Assembly (NCBI RefSeq): GCF_004297125.1
Contig: NZ_SCVD01000020.1
Location: forward strand, 186,001 to 250,000
DNA: 64,000 nucleotides
DNA from: Phenylobacterium sp.
Lineage (GTDB): Bacteria > Pseudomonadota > Alphaproteobacteria > Caulobacterales > Caulobacteraceae
Direction of reading: 5' to 3'
Numbering within the stretch: the first letter of the stretch is position 1; the number at the start of each line of letters is the position of its first letter. A model generated the notes under the pieces. It was not told where the DNA came from. It did not search any database and saw nothing but the letters and a program-made list of their open reading frames with translations. The position numbers were made by a program, and so were the translations under genes. Shown here one piece after another: positions 11,965-20,823 of the stretch.

Positions 11965-12435
11965 ATGACCTCCAACGCACCCGAGGCGCGACTGATCACG
12001 CTCGGCCTCGTCCTGCCGCCCGCCGGCGCGCCGGTCGCCAACTATGTCCCGGTCGTCGTCCATGCCGGCCTGGCCGCCGTCTCCGGGCAGCTGCCCCGCG
12101 ACGCAGAACGCCTCGTCGCCGGCCAGGTGGGAACGGACCTCAGCGTCGCCGACGGTCAGGCGGCCGCACGGCTCTGCGCCCTGGCGATCCTCGCCCAGCT
12201 GCGCGAGGCGCTGGGCGGCGACCTCGACCGGGTGCGCCGCTGCTTGCAGCTGACCGGCTTCGTGAACGCGGCCGCCGGCTTCACCGCCCACCCGCAGGTG
12301 ATCAACGGCGCATCCGACCTGATGGTGGCGGTGTTCGGGGAGCCGGGCCGCCATGCCCGGGCGGCGGTGGGCGCGTCCAGCCTGCCGCTGGGAGCCGCCG
12401 TCGAGGTGGCGGCCACCTTCGCCGTCGCCGCCTAG
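11965..12435 (+). CDS. RidA/YjgF/TdcF family deaminase
   Basis: 156 residues, the longer subfamily of Rid proteins. Rid proteins hydrolyse reactive enamine/imine intermediates released by PLP enzymes. Seen: ANYVPVVVHAGLAAVSGQLPRD near the N-terminus, and the C-terminal RAAVGASSLPLGAAVEVAATFAV block in which the arginine corresponds to the substrate-binding residue region of the family. A TTG at 11956 is an alternative start; ATG at 11965 is preferred. The stop overlaps the convergent LysR gene by 4 bases. A nearby PLP lyase (13462-14652) offers an obvious source of the enamine substrate. Confidence 0.88.
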   Translation: MTSNAPEARLITLGLVLPPAGAPVANYVPVVVHAGLAAVSGQLPRDAERLVAGQVGTDLSVADGQAAARLCALAILAQLREALGGDLDRVRRCLQLTGFVNAAAGFTAHPQVINGASDLMVAVFGEPGRHARAAVGASSLPLGAAVEVAATFAVAA

Positions 12436-13364
12436 GCGGCTTCGAACCGTCCGAACCGGGCCTCGCAGGCGCGGGCGAGCGTGTCCCGCTCGACCTCCAG
12501 CAGGGTCACCAGTTCGTCCACCAGCCGGGAGCGCGCCCGATGCGGCGGCAGGATCATCAGCGAGCGGAAGGCGATCGCCGGTTCGAACGGCTTGGCCAGC
12601 AGGCCCAGCGCCTCGAAGCGGTCCGAGACATAGGTCAGGGAATTGGTCAGGCCGATCCCCATGCCCTCCAGCGCCAGCTGGCAGATGGTGGCGGCGAACT
12701 GGGTCTCCACCACCACCCGCGGCGTCGACCCCGCGGCGGCCAGGGCCGCGTCGAACTGCACCCGCGCCGTGTCGTCGGGCGCGAGCGAGATCACCGGCTG
12801 GCCATCCAGCATGGCGGGCCGGATCACCGCCTCGCCCGCCAGGGGATGGTCGGGCCGGGCCACGCACACCCCGCAGGTCTCGATGAACGGCTTCACCACG
12901 AGGTTGGCGCGATCGATCTCCTCGGCGCAGAGGCCGATGTCGTAGGCGCCGCTGGCCACCAGATTGCGCACCGTCACCGAGTTGCCGATCTCGAAGCGGA
13001 TCGAGACCTCCGGCCGGCCCTCGGCGAACCGCTTCAGCACCTTGGGCACGAAGGACAGGCCGAGCGCGGCGGAGCTCGCGATCCGCACGGATCCCGTCCC
13101 CACCGCGCGCATCCGCGCCACCGACTGCTTGAGCCGGTCCATGCCCACGAAGGTGTCGAGCACCTCCTGGTAGAGCAGGTGCGCCTCCGGCGTCGCCGTC
13201 AGCCGCGGCCCGCTGCGCTCGAACAGCTTCAGCTTCGTGGTGTCCTCCAGCCGCTTCAGCGAGCGGCTGATGGCCGGCTGGGAGACCCGCATCAGCTCGG
13301 CCGCGGCGGTTGTGGACCCGGTCTTCATCACCGCGCTGAAGGTTTCGATCAGGGTGAGGTTCAT
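12432..13364 (-). CDS. LysR-type transcriptional regulator
   Basis: 310 residues. N-terminal winged helix-turn-helix MNLTLIETFSAVMKTGSTTAAAELMRVSQPAISRSLKRLED, then an effector-binding domain of periplasmic-binding fold. It is divergent from the MetC-like gene with 97 bases between starts, the classic layout in which a LysR protein controls its neighbour with an amino-acid derivative as inducer. Start chosen at ATG 13364 because the helix-turn-helix begins there; the frame extends to 13388 without a better site. The 3' end overlaps ridA convergently by 4 bases. Confidence 0.92.
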   Translation of the reverse strand: MNLTLIETFSAVMKTGSTTAAAELMRVSQPAISRSLKRLEDTTKLKLFERSGPRLTATPEAHLLYQEVLDTFVGMDRLKQSVARMRAVGTGSVRIASSAALGLSFVPKVLKRFAEGRPEVSIRFEIGNSVTVRNLVASGAYDIGLCAEEIDRANLVVKPFIETCGVCVARPDHPLAGEAVIRPAMLDGQPVISLAPDDTARVQFDAALAAAGSTPRVVVETQFAATICQLALEGMGIGLTNSLTYVSDRFEALGLLAKPFEPAIAFRSLMILPPHRARSRLVDELVTLLEVERDTLARACEARFGRFEAA

Positions 13365-13461
13365 GCCCCAAGCATAACCTCCACGCATGCTTACGCCGCA
13401 ACTATGAATTTGAACCTATATCGCCGCCGGGCTACGCCTGGTCCGCAAGGAGTTGATTGAG
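13365..13461. promoter_or_regulatory. Divergent promoter region between LysR and MetC-like genes
   Basis: 97 bases, AT-richer than its surroundings, with GCATGC palindrome and the stretch aactatgaatttgaacctat in the middle. The MetC-like start is set by AAGGAG at 13447-13452, 9 bases before ATG 13462. LysR proteins normally bind such intergenic regions; the precise operator cannot be fixed by eye. Confidence 0.5.
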
Positions 13462-14652
13462 ATGCGCGATCCCACCCTCTGCGTCACGCCGGGCGGCGGC
13501 CCGGAGGCTCCCTTCGAGAGCCTGGCCGTCCCCGTCCATCGCGCCTCGACGGTCGTCTTCCCCACCGTGGCCGCCTACCAGGGGCGCCGGGACGAGATTT
13601 ACGACGGCTTCTCCTACGGCCTCTACGGCACGCCCACGTCGCGGGAGCTCGAGACTCGGATCGCGCGGCTGGAAGGCGCCGCGCGGACCCTGGCGTTGCC
13701 GTCCGGGTTCGCCGCCATTGCGCTGAGCACCCTGGCCACCGCCGCCCCCGGCCGGGAGGTCCTGTTCCCCGACAGCATCTACGACACGGTGCGCCCCTTC
13801 GCCGCCACCTTCCTGGCCGGGCTCGGCATCGGCGCGCGCTACTACGACCCGATGGCCGGCGCCCGCCTCGCAGAGCAGCTCACCGACGCCACCGCCCTGG
13901 TCTGGGTGGAGTCCCCCGGCTCGATGACGCTCGAGGTGCAGGACGTCCCGGCGATCGCCGCGGCGGCGCACGCCCGCGGCGCGAAGGTGGCGGCCGACAA
14001 CACCTGGGCCACCCCGCTGCGCTTCAAGCCCCTGGCGCACGGCGTCGATCTCTCGGTCTGCGCGCTGTCCAAGTACGTGGCCGGCCATTCCGACGTCATG
14101 ATGGGGTCGGTCTCGGTCAGCGACGTGGACCTCTACCGGCGCCTGAAGGACTACAGCCGCTTCCTGGGCCAGGGCGTCTCCGCCGACGAAGCCAGCCTGG
14201 TGCTCCGGGGGCTCGAGACACTGGCCGTGCGCATGGACCGCGCGGCCGCCAGCGCCGAGCGTCTCGCCGCCTGGGTCGCCGGCCAGCCGGGGGTCGCGGA
14301 GGTGCGGTTCCCGGCCCTGGCGTCCAGCCCTGGGCACGACGTCTTCAGGCGTGACTTCTCCGGCGGCGCCGGCCTCTTCTCCGTGTTCCTGGAGGGCTGG
14401 ACCCGTCCGGCGCTCGCCGAGGCGGTCGAGGCGCTCGAGCTGTTCGCCATCGGGGCGAGCTGGGGCGGCACGCGCAGCCTGGTGGCGGTGCTGGATCGCC
14501 CGCCGCTGCGCACCGTGGCCCCCGTCCCGCACGAGGGCCCGGTGGTCCGCTTCAGCATCGGGCTGGAGGACCCCGACGACCTGCAGGCGGACCTGGCGGC
14601 CGCCTTCGCCCGACTGGCCGCCGCGCGCGGCGCCGCCCAGCGCCGCGCCTGA
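13462..14652 (+). CDS. metC: Cystathionine beta-lyase-like PLP enzyme (Cys/Met metabolism family)
   Basis: 396 residues. The family cleaves C-S bonds of cystathionine or related amino acids with PLP. Motifs: YGLYGTPTSRELETRIARLEG (phosphate-binding tyrosines), ALVWVESPGSMTLEVQDV, AADNTWATP and the PLP-lysine segment CALSKYVAGHSDVMMGSV with lysine near residue 204. End of the chain matches the family (EGPVVRFSIGLEDPDDLQADL). A TTG at 13453 sits right on the AAGGAG site, so ATG 13462 is the start. It heads a five-gene run with the ABC importer, which suggests it acts on the imported amino acid. Confidence 0.93.
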   Translation: MRDPTLCVTPGGGPEAPFESLAVPVHRASTVVFPTVAAYQGRRDEIYDGFSYGLYGTPTSRELETRIARLEGAARTLALPSGFAAIALSTLATAAPGREVLFPDSIYDTVRPFAATFLAGLGIGARYYDPMAGARLAEQLTDATALVWVESPGSMTLEVQDVPAIAAAAHARGAKVAADNTWATPLRFKPLAHGVDLSVCALSKYVAGHSDVMMGSVSVSDVDLYRRLKDYSRFLGQGVSADEASLVLRGLETLAVRMDRAAASAERLAAWVAGQPGVAEVRFPALASSPGHDVFRRDFSGGAGLFSVFLEGWTRPALAEAVEALELFAIGASWGGTRSLVAVLDRPPLRTVAPVPHEGPVVRFSIGLEDPDDLQADLAAAFARLAAARGAAQRRA

Positions 14653-14656
14653 GCCC

Positions 14657-15694
14657 ATGGGCGCCCTCCGCGCGAGATCCGCTCCCATCGCCGCCCTGCT
14701 GGCCCTGGCGCTGGCGGCGTGCGCGCCCGCGCCCCAGGCGGAGCGCGGCGCGATCCCGCGGATGGTGAAGCGCGACTACGTCACCTGCGGCGCGAGCCAG
14801 GGCATCACCGGGCTCTCGCGGCCGGACGAGAAGGGCGTGTGGCGCGGCTTCGATGTCGACATCTGCCGCGCCTTCGCCGCGGCGCTGCTGGGCGACGCGG
14901 ACAAGATCCGCTTCATCCCGCTCAACGCCGCCCAGCGGCTCCCCGCCGTGCAGACCGGCGAGATCGACGTCCTGCAGCGGACCACCACCGTCACCTTCAC
15001 CCGCGACATGGCCATCCGCTTCGTGGCGGTCACCCAGTTCGACAGCGATGTGCTGATCTTCCGCAAGGCCCTCGGCGCGACCGAGCCGAAGGGTCTCGAT
15101 GGCCGCACCGTCTGCCTGCAGAGCGGCGGCAGCTCGGCCGACAACACGCTCACGCGCGTGGAGGCGGACGAGGGCATCCATTTCGAGCGGGTCTATTTCG
15201 ACTCCACCATCACCGCCCGCGACGCCTACTTCTCCGGCCGCTGCGACGTCTACGTGACCGACGGGTTCCTCGGCGCGAGCCAGGTGGCGACGGTGGCGCG
15301 CAACCCCACCGACCACACGCTCCTCTACCTCGACCACCTGCTGCCGCAGGGCGTGGCCATCGCGCGCGGCGACGACCGCTGGTTCGACGTGGTGCGCTGG
15401 ACCGTGAACCTGCTGATCTGGGCCGAGCAGAACGGCGTCACCCAGGCCAACGTGGACGAGCAACTGCGGAGCGGACCGGCCGAGGTCCGCCGCGTGCTGG
15501 GCGCCGACCCCGCCTTCGGCCGCGCCATCGGCCTCGACCAACGGTGGGCCTACACCGTCATCAAGGAGGTCGGGAACTACGGCGAGATCTGGGAGCGGAA
15601 CCTGGGCGGGACCACCCGCATCAAGGCCGACCGCCGACTGAACCGGTCCTACAAGGACGGCGGCCTGCTCTTCCCCTTCCCCTGGGACGTCTGA
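14657..15694 (+). CDS. aapJ: Amino-acid ABC transporter substrate-binding lipoprotein, AapJ-like
   Basis: 345 residues starting 4 bases after the metC stop. N-terminal signal IAALLALALAACAPAP contains a lipobox (LAAC), so the binding protein is probably membrane-anchored, unlike the usual soluble AapJ. Family 3 binding-protein motifs: VWRGFDVDICRAFAAALLGDADKIRFIPL, PAVQTGEIDVLQRTTTVTFTRD, and the C-terminal GNYGEIWERNLG. It delivers an amino acid to the permeases encoded next. The frame is open far upstream, but that part is an overlap with metC. Confidence 0.93.
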   Translation: MGALRARSAPIAALLALALAACAPAPQAERGAIPRMVKRDYVTCGASQGITGLSRPDEKGVWRGFDVDICRAFAAALLGDADKIRFIPLNAAQRLPAVQTGEIDVLQRTTTVTFTRDMAIRFVAVTQFDSDVLIFRKALGATEPKGLDGRTVCLQSGGSSADNTLTRVEADEGIHFERVYFDSTITARDAYFSGRCDVYVTDGFLGASQVATVARNPTDHTLLYLDHLLPQGVAIARGDDRWFDVVRWTVNLLIWAEQNGVTQANVDEQLRSGPAEVRRVLGADPAFGRAIGLDQRWAYTVIKEVGNYGEIWERNLGGTTRIKADRRLNRSYKDGGLLFPFPWDV

Positions 15695-15698
15695 GCCG

Positions 15699-16883
15699 AT
15701 GTCCGGCCCGGCCCTCGCCCCGCCAGCTGCGCCGCCGCCCGCCCGGGCGCCGCGGGCGCCGATCGCCTGGCCCGCCGTCGCCGCGCAGTCGGCCGCGGTG
15801 GCGCTCGTGGCCGCCCTTCTCGTGCTCGTGGCCGTCACCACGGCGGCGAACCTGGAGCTGCGCGGCATCCCCACCGGCTTCGAATTCCTGGGCGACCGCG
15901 CCGGCTTCAAGATCGCCGACACCGTGATCGCCTTCTCGCCGGACCACAGCTACCTGCGCGCCATCGCCGTGGGGGTCGGCAACACGCTCTTCCTCTCCCT
16001 GATCGTCTGCCTCGCCGCGACCGTGGTGGGCGCGCTGTTGGGCGTCGCGCGGCTGAGCGCCAATCCGCTGGTGGCGGCGCTCGCCGCCGTCTGGGTTGAG
16101 GCGGTGCGCAACACCCCGCCGGTGCTGCTGCTGATCTTTCTCTACGCGCTGTGGAGTCAGGCCATGCCGGTGGGCGGGGCCCAGGAGGTGCTGCCCGGGA
16201 TCGTGGCCTCCGTGCGCGGCGTCGCCGTGCCGAAGCTGGAGACGGGCCTGCCGGCCTGGGCGTGGGCGGCGGCCCTGCTGGCCTCCCTCACCGCGCCCGT
16301 CCTGGCGAGCCGGGCCGCGCGGCGGCGTACGCCGTCCGGGGCGCGTCGCCCGCCGTATGGCCGGGCCGTGCTCGCGGCCGTCGCCCTGGCCTGGGTGGCC
16401 GCGGCCCTGCTGGGCGGCTGGAGCCTCGAGCTCCCGCGCGCGGCGGGCGAGGACCTCGCGGGCGGGGCGCGGCTGACCCCGGAGTTCGCGACGGTCGTGT
16501 TCGGGCTCACCGTCTATACCGCCGGCTTCATCGCCGAGATCGTCCGTTCGGGGATCGAGGCCATCCCTCGCGGGCAGTGGGAGGCCGGGCGCGCCCTCGG
16601 CCTCAGCGAAGGCCGGATCCTGCGCCTGGTGGTGGCGCCCCAGACGCTGCGGGTGATCACCCCGCCGATGACCAGCCAGTACATCAACACGGTGAAGAAC
16701 AGCACGCTGGCCATCGCCATCGGCTATTCGGAGTTCATGACGGTGATGGGGACGGTGATCAACCGCACCAACCAGCCGCTCGAGGGCACGCTGGTCATCG
16801 TGGCGGTCTACATGGCCATCAACCTCGCGCTCGCGGCCGGCCTCGACCTGCTCAACCGCCGCGTCCAGCCGGAGCAGCGCTGA
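15699..16883 (+). CDS. aapQ: Amino-acid ABC transporter permease, AapQ-like
   Basis: 394 residues. Inner-membrane subunit with several hydrophobic segments, including a first helix VALVAALLVLVAVTTAAN and VGVGNTLFLSLIVCLAATVVGALLGVARLS. The EAA motif is present at FIAEIVRSGIEAIPRGQWEAGRALGLSEGRILRLVVAPQ, ahead of a typical TVKNSTLAIAIGYSEFM helix. Length with a large periplasmic insertion matches AapQ/BztB. Its start lies 4 bases after the aapJ stop. Confidence 0.93.
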   Translation: MSGPALAPPAAPPPARAPRAPIAWPAVAAQSAAVALVAALLVLVAVTTAANLELRGIPTGFEFLGDRAGFKIADTVIAFSPDHSYLRAIAVGVGNTLFLSLIVCLAATVVGALLGVARLSANPLVAALAAVWVEAVRNTPPVLLLIFLYALWSQAMPVGGAQEVLPGIVASVRGVAVPKLETGLPAWAWAAALLASLTAPVLASRAARRRTPSGARRPPYGRAVLAAVALAWVAAALLGGWSLELPRAAGEDLAGGARLTPEFATVVFGLTVYTAGFIAEIVRSGIEAIPRGQWEAGRALGLSEGRILRLVVAPQTLRVITPPMTSQYINTVKNSTLAIAIGYSEFMTVMGTVINRTNQPLEGTLVIVAVYMAINLALAAGLDLLNRRVQPEQR

Positions 16884-16884
16884 G

Positions 16885-17961
16885 ATGGCGGACGCCGCGA
16901 TCCTGGCGCCCCCGCGACCACCGTCGCGGCGCGCCCAGTTGGCCAAGCGGCTGTTCGGCAGCCCGCTCAACGCGGTCCTGACGCTGCTCGTGGTCTGGGC
17001 CGTGGCCGCCGCGGCGGCGCCGCTGCTGCGCTGGGGGGTGCTGGACGCGGTCCTGCTGCCGGCCGAGCCGGCCGCATGCCGCGACGCCAAGGGCGCCTGC
17101 TGGAGCTTCGTCGTCGCCAAGAGCGGCCAGATCCTCTTCGGCATCTACCCGATAGAGGCGCGCTGGCGGCCGATGCTGGTCTCGGCCGTCCTCCTGCTTC
17201 TACTCGGCCACTCCCTGCGTCCGGCGGCCTGGCGGCCGGCCCTGGCGGCGATCTGGGCCGCCGCGCTGCCGGCGACGCTGGCCCTGATGTTCGGCGGGTT
17301 CGCGGGCCTTTCGTACGTGGCCACCACCATGTGGGGCGGCCTGCCCGTCACCCTCCTCCTCACCGTCACCGCCGTCGGCGGCGCCTTTCCCTTGGCCGTG
17401 CTGCTGGCGCTCGGCCGGCGCTGCGGCCTGCCGGCGATCCGCAGCCTGTGCATCCTCTTCATCGAGCTCACCCGGGCGCTGCCCCTGCTCAGCATCCTGT
17501 TCATCGCCTCGATCCTCATGCCGCTGCTGGTCCCCGAGTGGCTGCTGCCGGACAAGTTCTTCCGGGCGATGATCGCGCTGCTGCTGTTCGCCGCGGCCTA
17601 TCTGGCCGAGGTCGTCCGTGGCGGGCTTCAGGCGCTGCCGCCCGGCCAGACGGAGGCGGCCCAGGCCCTCGGCCTCGGCTACTGGCAGACCCAGCGCCAG
17701 GTGGTGCTGCCACAGGCGCTCGCGGTGGTGATCCCGAGCCTCACCAACACCGTCATCGTGATGATCAAGAACACCAGCCTGGTGCTGGTGGTGGGCCTCT
17801 TCGACCTGATCAGCTCCGGCAAGGCGGCGCTCGCCGACCCCGAGTGGAGCTCGCCGGCCATGGAAACCTACCTGTTCATCGCCGCGATCTACTTCGCCCT
17901 GTGTTTCGGCTTCGGCCGCTTCGCCCGCGCCCTGGAGCGCCACACCCGGATCCCCGCATGA
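16885..17961 (+). CDS. aapM: Amino-acid ABC transporter permease, AapM-like
   Basis: 358 residues, second permease of the importer, starting directly after the aapQ stop (one base between). It has the N-terminal helix [50 protein letters not shown], the [19 protein letters not shown] segment and the EAA loop [42 protein letters not shown] followed by [17 protein letters not shown]. It matches AapM/BztC in layout. Its ATGA overlaps the ATPase gene start. Confidence 0.93.
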   Translation: MADAAILAPPRPPSRRAQLAKRLFGSPLNAVLTLLVVWAVAAAAAPLLRWGVLDAVLLPAEPAACRDAKGACWSFVVAKSGQILFGIYPIEARWRPMLVSAVLLLLLGHSLRPAAWRPALAAIWAAALPATLALMFGGFAGLSYVATTMWGGLPVTLLLTVTAVGGAFPLAVLLALGRRCGLPAIRSLCILFIELTRALPLLSILFIASILMPLLVPEWLLPDKFFRAMIALLLFAAAYLAEVVRGGLQALPPGQTEAAQALGLGYWQTQRQVVLPQALAVVIPSLTNTVIVMIKNTSLVLVVGLFDLISSGKAALADPEWSSPAMETYLFIAAIYFALCFGFGRFARALERHTRIPA

Positions 17962-18716
17962 CCGCGCCCGCGCCGTCCCCCGCCCGCCCCGCCGTCGAGC
18001 TCCGCGGGGTGCACAAGTGGTACGGGGACTTCCACGCCCTGCGCGGCGTGGATCTGTCGGTGGCCGCCGGCGAGCGCATCGTCATCTGCGGCCCCTCGGG
18101 CTCGGGGAAGTCGACGCTCATCCGCTGCGTCAATCAGCTGGAGCGGCACCAGGCCGGCAGCGTGGTCGTCGACGGCGAGGAGGCGACCCCGGACCCGCGG
18201 CGGCTGCAGGCCATCCGCCGCAAGGCCGGCATGGTGTTCCAGGGCTTCAACCTCTTTCCGCACCTGACGGTGCTGCAGAACTGCGCCCTGGCGCCGGTCC
18301 AGTCCGGCGCCGCCGGCCCGGCCGAGGCGGAGGCGCTGGCGCTTTCGCTGCTGGCCCGGGTGCGCGTCGCCGACCAGGCGCACAAGCATCCCGCCCAGCT
18401 CTCCGGGGGCCAGCAGCAGCGGGTCGCGATCGCGCGGGCGCTGTGCATGCAGCCGAAGATCATGCTCTTCGACGAACCCACCTCGGCGCTGGATCCGGAG
18501 ATGGTGAAGGAGGTCCTCGACACCATGATCGAGCTGGCGCGCGAGGGCATGACCATGCTGGCGGTGACGCATGAGATGGGCTTCGCCCGCCAGGTCGCCG
18601 ACCGGGTCGTGTTCATGGACCAGGGTCAGATCCTGGAGGCGGCGGCGCCCGGCGACTTCTTCGACCGGCCGCAGCACGCGCGCACCCGCGCCTTCCTCGG
18701 CCAGCTGCTGCATTGA
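17958..18716 (+). CDS. aapP: Amino-acid ABC transporter ATP-binding protein, AapP-like
   Basis: 252 residues. Walker [10 protein letters not shown], signature [15 protein letters not shown], Walker [15 protein letters not shown] and switch histidine [19 protein letters not shown] are all intact. It energises the AapQ/AapM permeases. The start overlaps the aapM stop as ATGA. It ends the metC-aapJQMP run; the next sequence is a damaged regulator gene read in the same direction. Confidence 0.95.
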   Translation: MTAPAPSPARPAVELRGVHKWYGDFHALRGVDLSVAAGERIVICGPSGSGKSTLIRCVNQLERHQAGSVVVDGEEATPDPRRLQAIRRKAGMVFQGFNLFPHLTVLQNCALAPVQSGAAGPAEAEALALSLLARVRVADQAHKHPAQLSGGQQQRVAIARALCMQPKIMLFDEPTSALDPEMVKEVLDTMIELAREGMTMLAVTHEMGFARQVADRVVFMDQGQILEAAAPGDFFDRPQHARTRAFLGQLLH

Positions 18717-18720
18717 GTCG

Positions 18721-19151
18721 CCCCTGTTCGGCCGCCGTCCCAACCCGGTCTTCGGCTCCGACTACGCGCGGGCCCGCGCCGTGCTGCTGCACGCTCGGCG
18801 GCGCGCCGGCCTCTCCCAGCGGGCGCTCGCCCAGGCCCTCGGCAAGGCCAACTCCCACGTGACCCGCATCGAGCGCGGCCAGCGCCGGATCGACCTGCTG
18901 GATTCCTCGCGATGGCGCAGGCGCTCGGTTGCGACCCGGCGGAGCTGATCGCCGAGCTCGCGCGGGAGATCGCGGGGCCGCCTCCGGCGCCGGTCCATCG
19001 GGGGCCGCCGGACGCCACGGTCGCCAACGCGCCGGCGACGGTTCGGACGCCGGGGAGCGGACCGGACCCGTCGGCGGAGGCGGCGGCCGCCGGCGCCCCG
19101 GACGCCCCGCGCTTCAGGTCAGGCGGTGGGAGATCTTCTCCAGGGCGCTGA
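18721..19151 (+). pseudogene. XRE-family regulator split by a single-base frameshift
   Basis: Two consecutive frames together encode one HTH protein. Frame one gives NPVFGSDYARARAVLLHARRRAGLSQRALAQALGKANSHVTRIERGQRRIDLLD and then leaves the expected sequence near 18903. Frame two continues with MAQALGCDPAELIAELAREI, the normal helix that follows in this family. One missing T in the ggattcctcg stretch (family expects a Phe-Leu codon pair there) would restore the frame. No ATG is evident; GTG at 18781 would cut off part of the domain. Either a recent pseudogene or a sequencing error. The tail after the frameshift is Pro/Ala-rich and overlaps the 3' end of the minus-strand gene at 19114. Confidence 0.75.
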
Positions 19152-20373
19152 CGCCGGCCCCGAACCGGCCGATCGCGTCGCGATGCCGCTCGAGTTCGCT
19201 GTAGGGCAGGTAGCGCACGCTTAGGTCGGCGATCCGGCTGAAGGCCGGGCGCGCGACCTGCGCCCGGACGTCGGCCTCGCGCTTGTCCGGCGCGACGAGG
19301 AAGAGGCTGTGCAGCGCGTCGCCCTCGCCGCCCAGGGCCAGATCCAGCATCCGGACGATCCCCGAATAGATGGAGGTCGTGTGCTCGACCTCGAAGGCCG
19401 CGACGATGCGGCTGTCGCCTTCCAGCCAGAGGACGTCGATGAGGCGCACGGACTCGGCGCCGTTCGCCCGTTCCAGACCGGGACACAGCCGCTCGAGGCA
19501 GCCGTCCCCCAGGCGGCCGGCCGCGTAGGCGCGCCCGCGATCGTTCTGGGCGATCCAGACCTGGTAGCCGAGCGCCTGGCCGAGGTCGCGCAGCCATCCC
19601 TGCACCTGCGTATGGGTGCGGTCCTCTGCCTCTCCCGGACCGGGCCGGGCCGCCTCCGATCGGACCCGGGCAAGATCGGCTTCCCAGGCCGCGCGGGCCG
19701 CCGGATCGTCCGATCGCGGCGGCGGCGCGTAGAGCCCGCTCCCGAGATCGAAGCAGAAGGCGGCGACCGCGCCGAGGTCGTTCGAGAGCAGGTCCCGGTG
19801 GCGGCGCGTGAAGCTCAGTATCCCCTGGCGCATCGCCAGGTACTCGTCCCAGCGGCCCAGCTTCACATTGGCGCCGGTCAGGGCGTTGTACCCGCGCACG
19901 ATGGCGGTGTTGAAGGGCGGCGCGATGGTCGGGTGAAGGAAGTAGAGGATGTTCGCCACCGCCGGCCCCAGGCCCTTGATCTTCAGGGCGTCGATGCGGC
20001 GGATCTCCTCCAGCACATGCTCTTCGGTGTCGCAGCAGACGCAGGCGTCGAGCAGCCGGCCGAAGGCGCGCTGATTGTCCGGGTTCTCGTAGATGTCGGG
20101 GATCCGCAGCTTCGGCTTCCACAGGAAGGCGTGGTCGGCGCCCTTGAAGACCTGCCGCTGCTCGGCGATCGAATGCACCACGGTCTCGAGCGAGGATCCG
20201 CGGTAGGCCACCCCGAAACCGCCGGCCGCGATCTCGCCGGCCACCTGTTGGACGCCCCGGCGGATCGAGCGGAAGTTCTTGAGACGATCCTCCCAGAGGA
20301 ACCATGTCCGATAGGCGCCCCGCGGGTCCGCGCGCCACCGGGTCAACAGCTCACGTACGAGATCGTCCGACAC
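19114..20373 (-). CDS. HhH-containing protein with nuclease-like C-terminal domain, unknown
   Basis: 419 residues from GTG. The N-terminal half contains a helix-hairpin-helix-like motif KIKGLGPAVANIL (about 131-143) in an alpha-helical context, as in DNA glycosylase or repair proteins. After a charged linker (about 220-255) the C-terminal half has LIDVLWLEGDSRIVAAFEVEHTTSIYSGIVRML: an acidic residue (Asp313) on one strand and E-x-E on the next, reminiscent of a PD-(D/E)XK nuclease core, with the lysine replaced. I do not recognise a named family. It stands alone beside the conjugation genes, so a defence or DNA-processing role is possible but unproven. Confidence 0.75.
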   Translation of the reverse strand: MSDDLVRELLTRWRADPRGAYRTWFLWEDRLKNFRSIRRGVQQVAGEIAAGGFGVAYRGSSLETVVHSIAEQRQVFKGADHAFLWKPKLRIPDIYENPDNQRAFGRLLDACVCCDTEEHVLEEIRRIDALKIKGLGPAVANILYFLHPTIAPPFNTAIVRGYNALTGANVKLGRWDEYLAMRQGILSFTRRHRDLLSNDLGAVAAFCFDLGSGLYAPPPRSDDPAARAAWEADLARVRSEAARPGPGEAEDRTHTQVQGWLRDLGQALGYQVWIAQNDRGRAYAAGRLGDGCLERLCPGLERANGAESVRLIDVLWLEGDSRIVAAFEVEHTTSIYSGIVRMLDLALGGEGDALHSLFLVAPDKREADVRAQVARPAFSRIADLSVRYLPYSELERHRDAIGRFGAGVSALEKISHRLT

Positions 20374-20592
20374 CCCTGCCCCCTTGCGTCGCGCCCATGA
20401 TGACCGCGCGGCGCGCTCCAGGACAAGCCCCGGACGGACCCGGCCCCAGGACGGTCGCCGCCGCCCCAGACTCGGCCGGCGGCGGCCGGGCCGAATCGTC
20501 GGCCATCGGCAGGTCCCGCCCCTCCCCGACGCATGACGGCGGGGGGAGGTTACGTCCTCCCGCCCGGGGGCACGGGCGATCAGGGTGCCCGC

Positions 20593-20823
20593 ATGGAACC
20601 TCCCATGTCGCCCTTACCCGCCCCCCGGCGCGCCCCGCCCGCCGCGATCCTCGTCGCCCTCCTGATCGCCTCGTGTTCGTCCGTCGGGGGTTCGGACGCC
20701 CCCGGCTGTTCCGGCGCCCGGCGCCCGGCCAATCCGCACGGCTCCGTGCTGGCGCCGGACGCCGGCGCCAGGCTCGATCCCCCGGCCGCGGGCGCCGGGC
20801 CGTGCCGGGGCGGCCGGCCATGA
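20593..20823 (+). CDS. VirB7-like lipoprotein
   Basis: 76 residues with a lipoprotein signal (AAILVALLIASC, lipobox IASC) followed by a short Gly/Pro/Ala-rich chain containing RRPANPHGSVL. It overlaps the virB8 start (ATGA) and is the first gene of a virB8-B9-B10-B11-D4 run, which is the place of VirB7 in type IV systems. VirB7 proteins are small outer-membrane lipoproteins that pair with VirB9. ATG 20593 or ATG 20605 could be the start. Sequence is too short for a family call, so the name rests on position and lipobox. Confidence 0.65.
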   Translation: MEPPMSPLPAPRRAPPAAILVALLIASCSSVGGSDAPGCSGARRPANPHGSVLAPDAGARLDPPAAGAGPCRGGRP

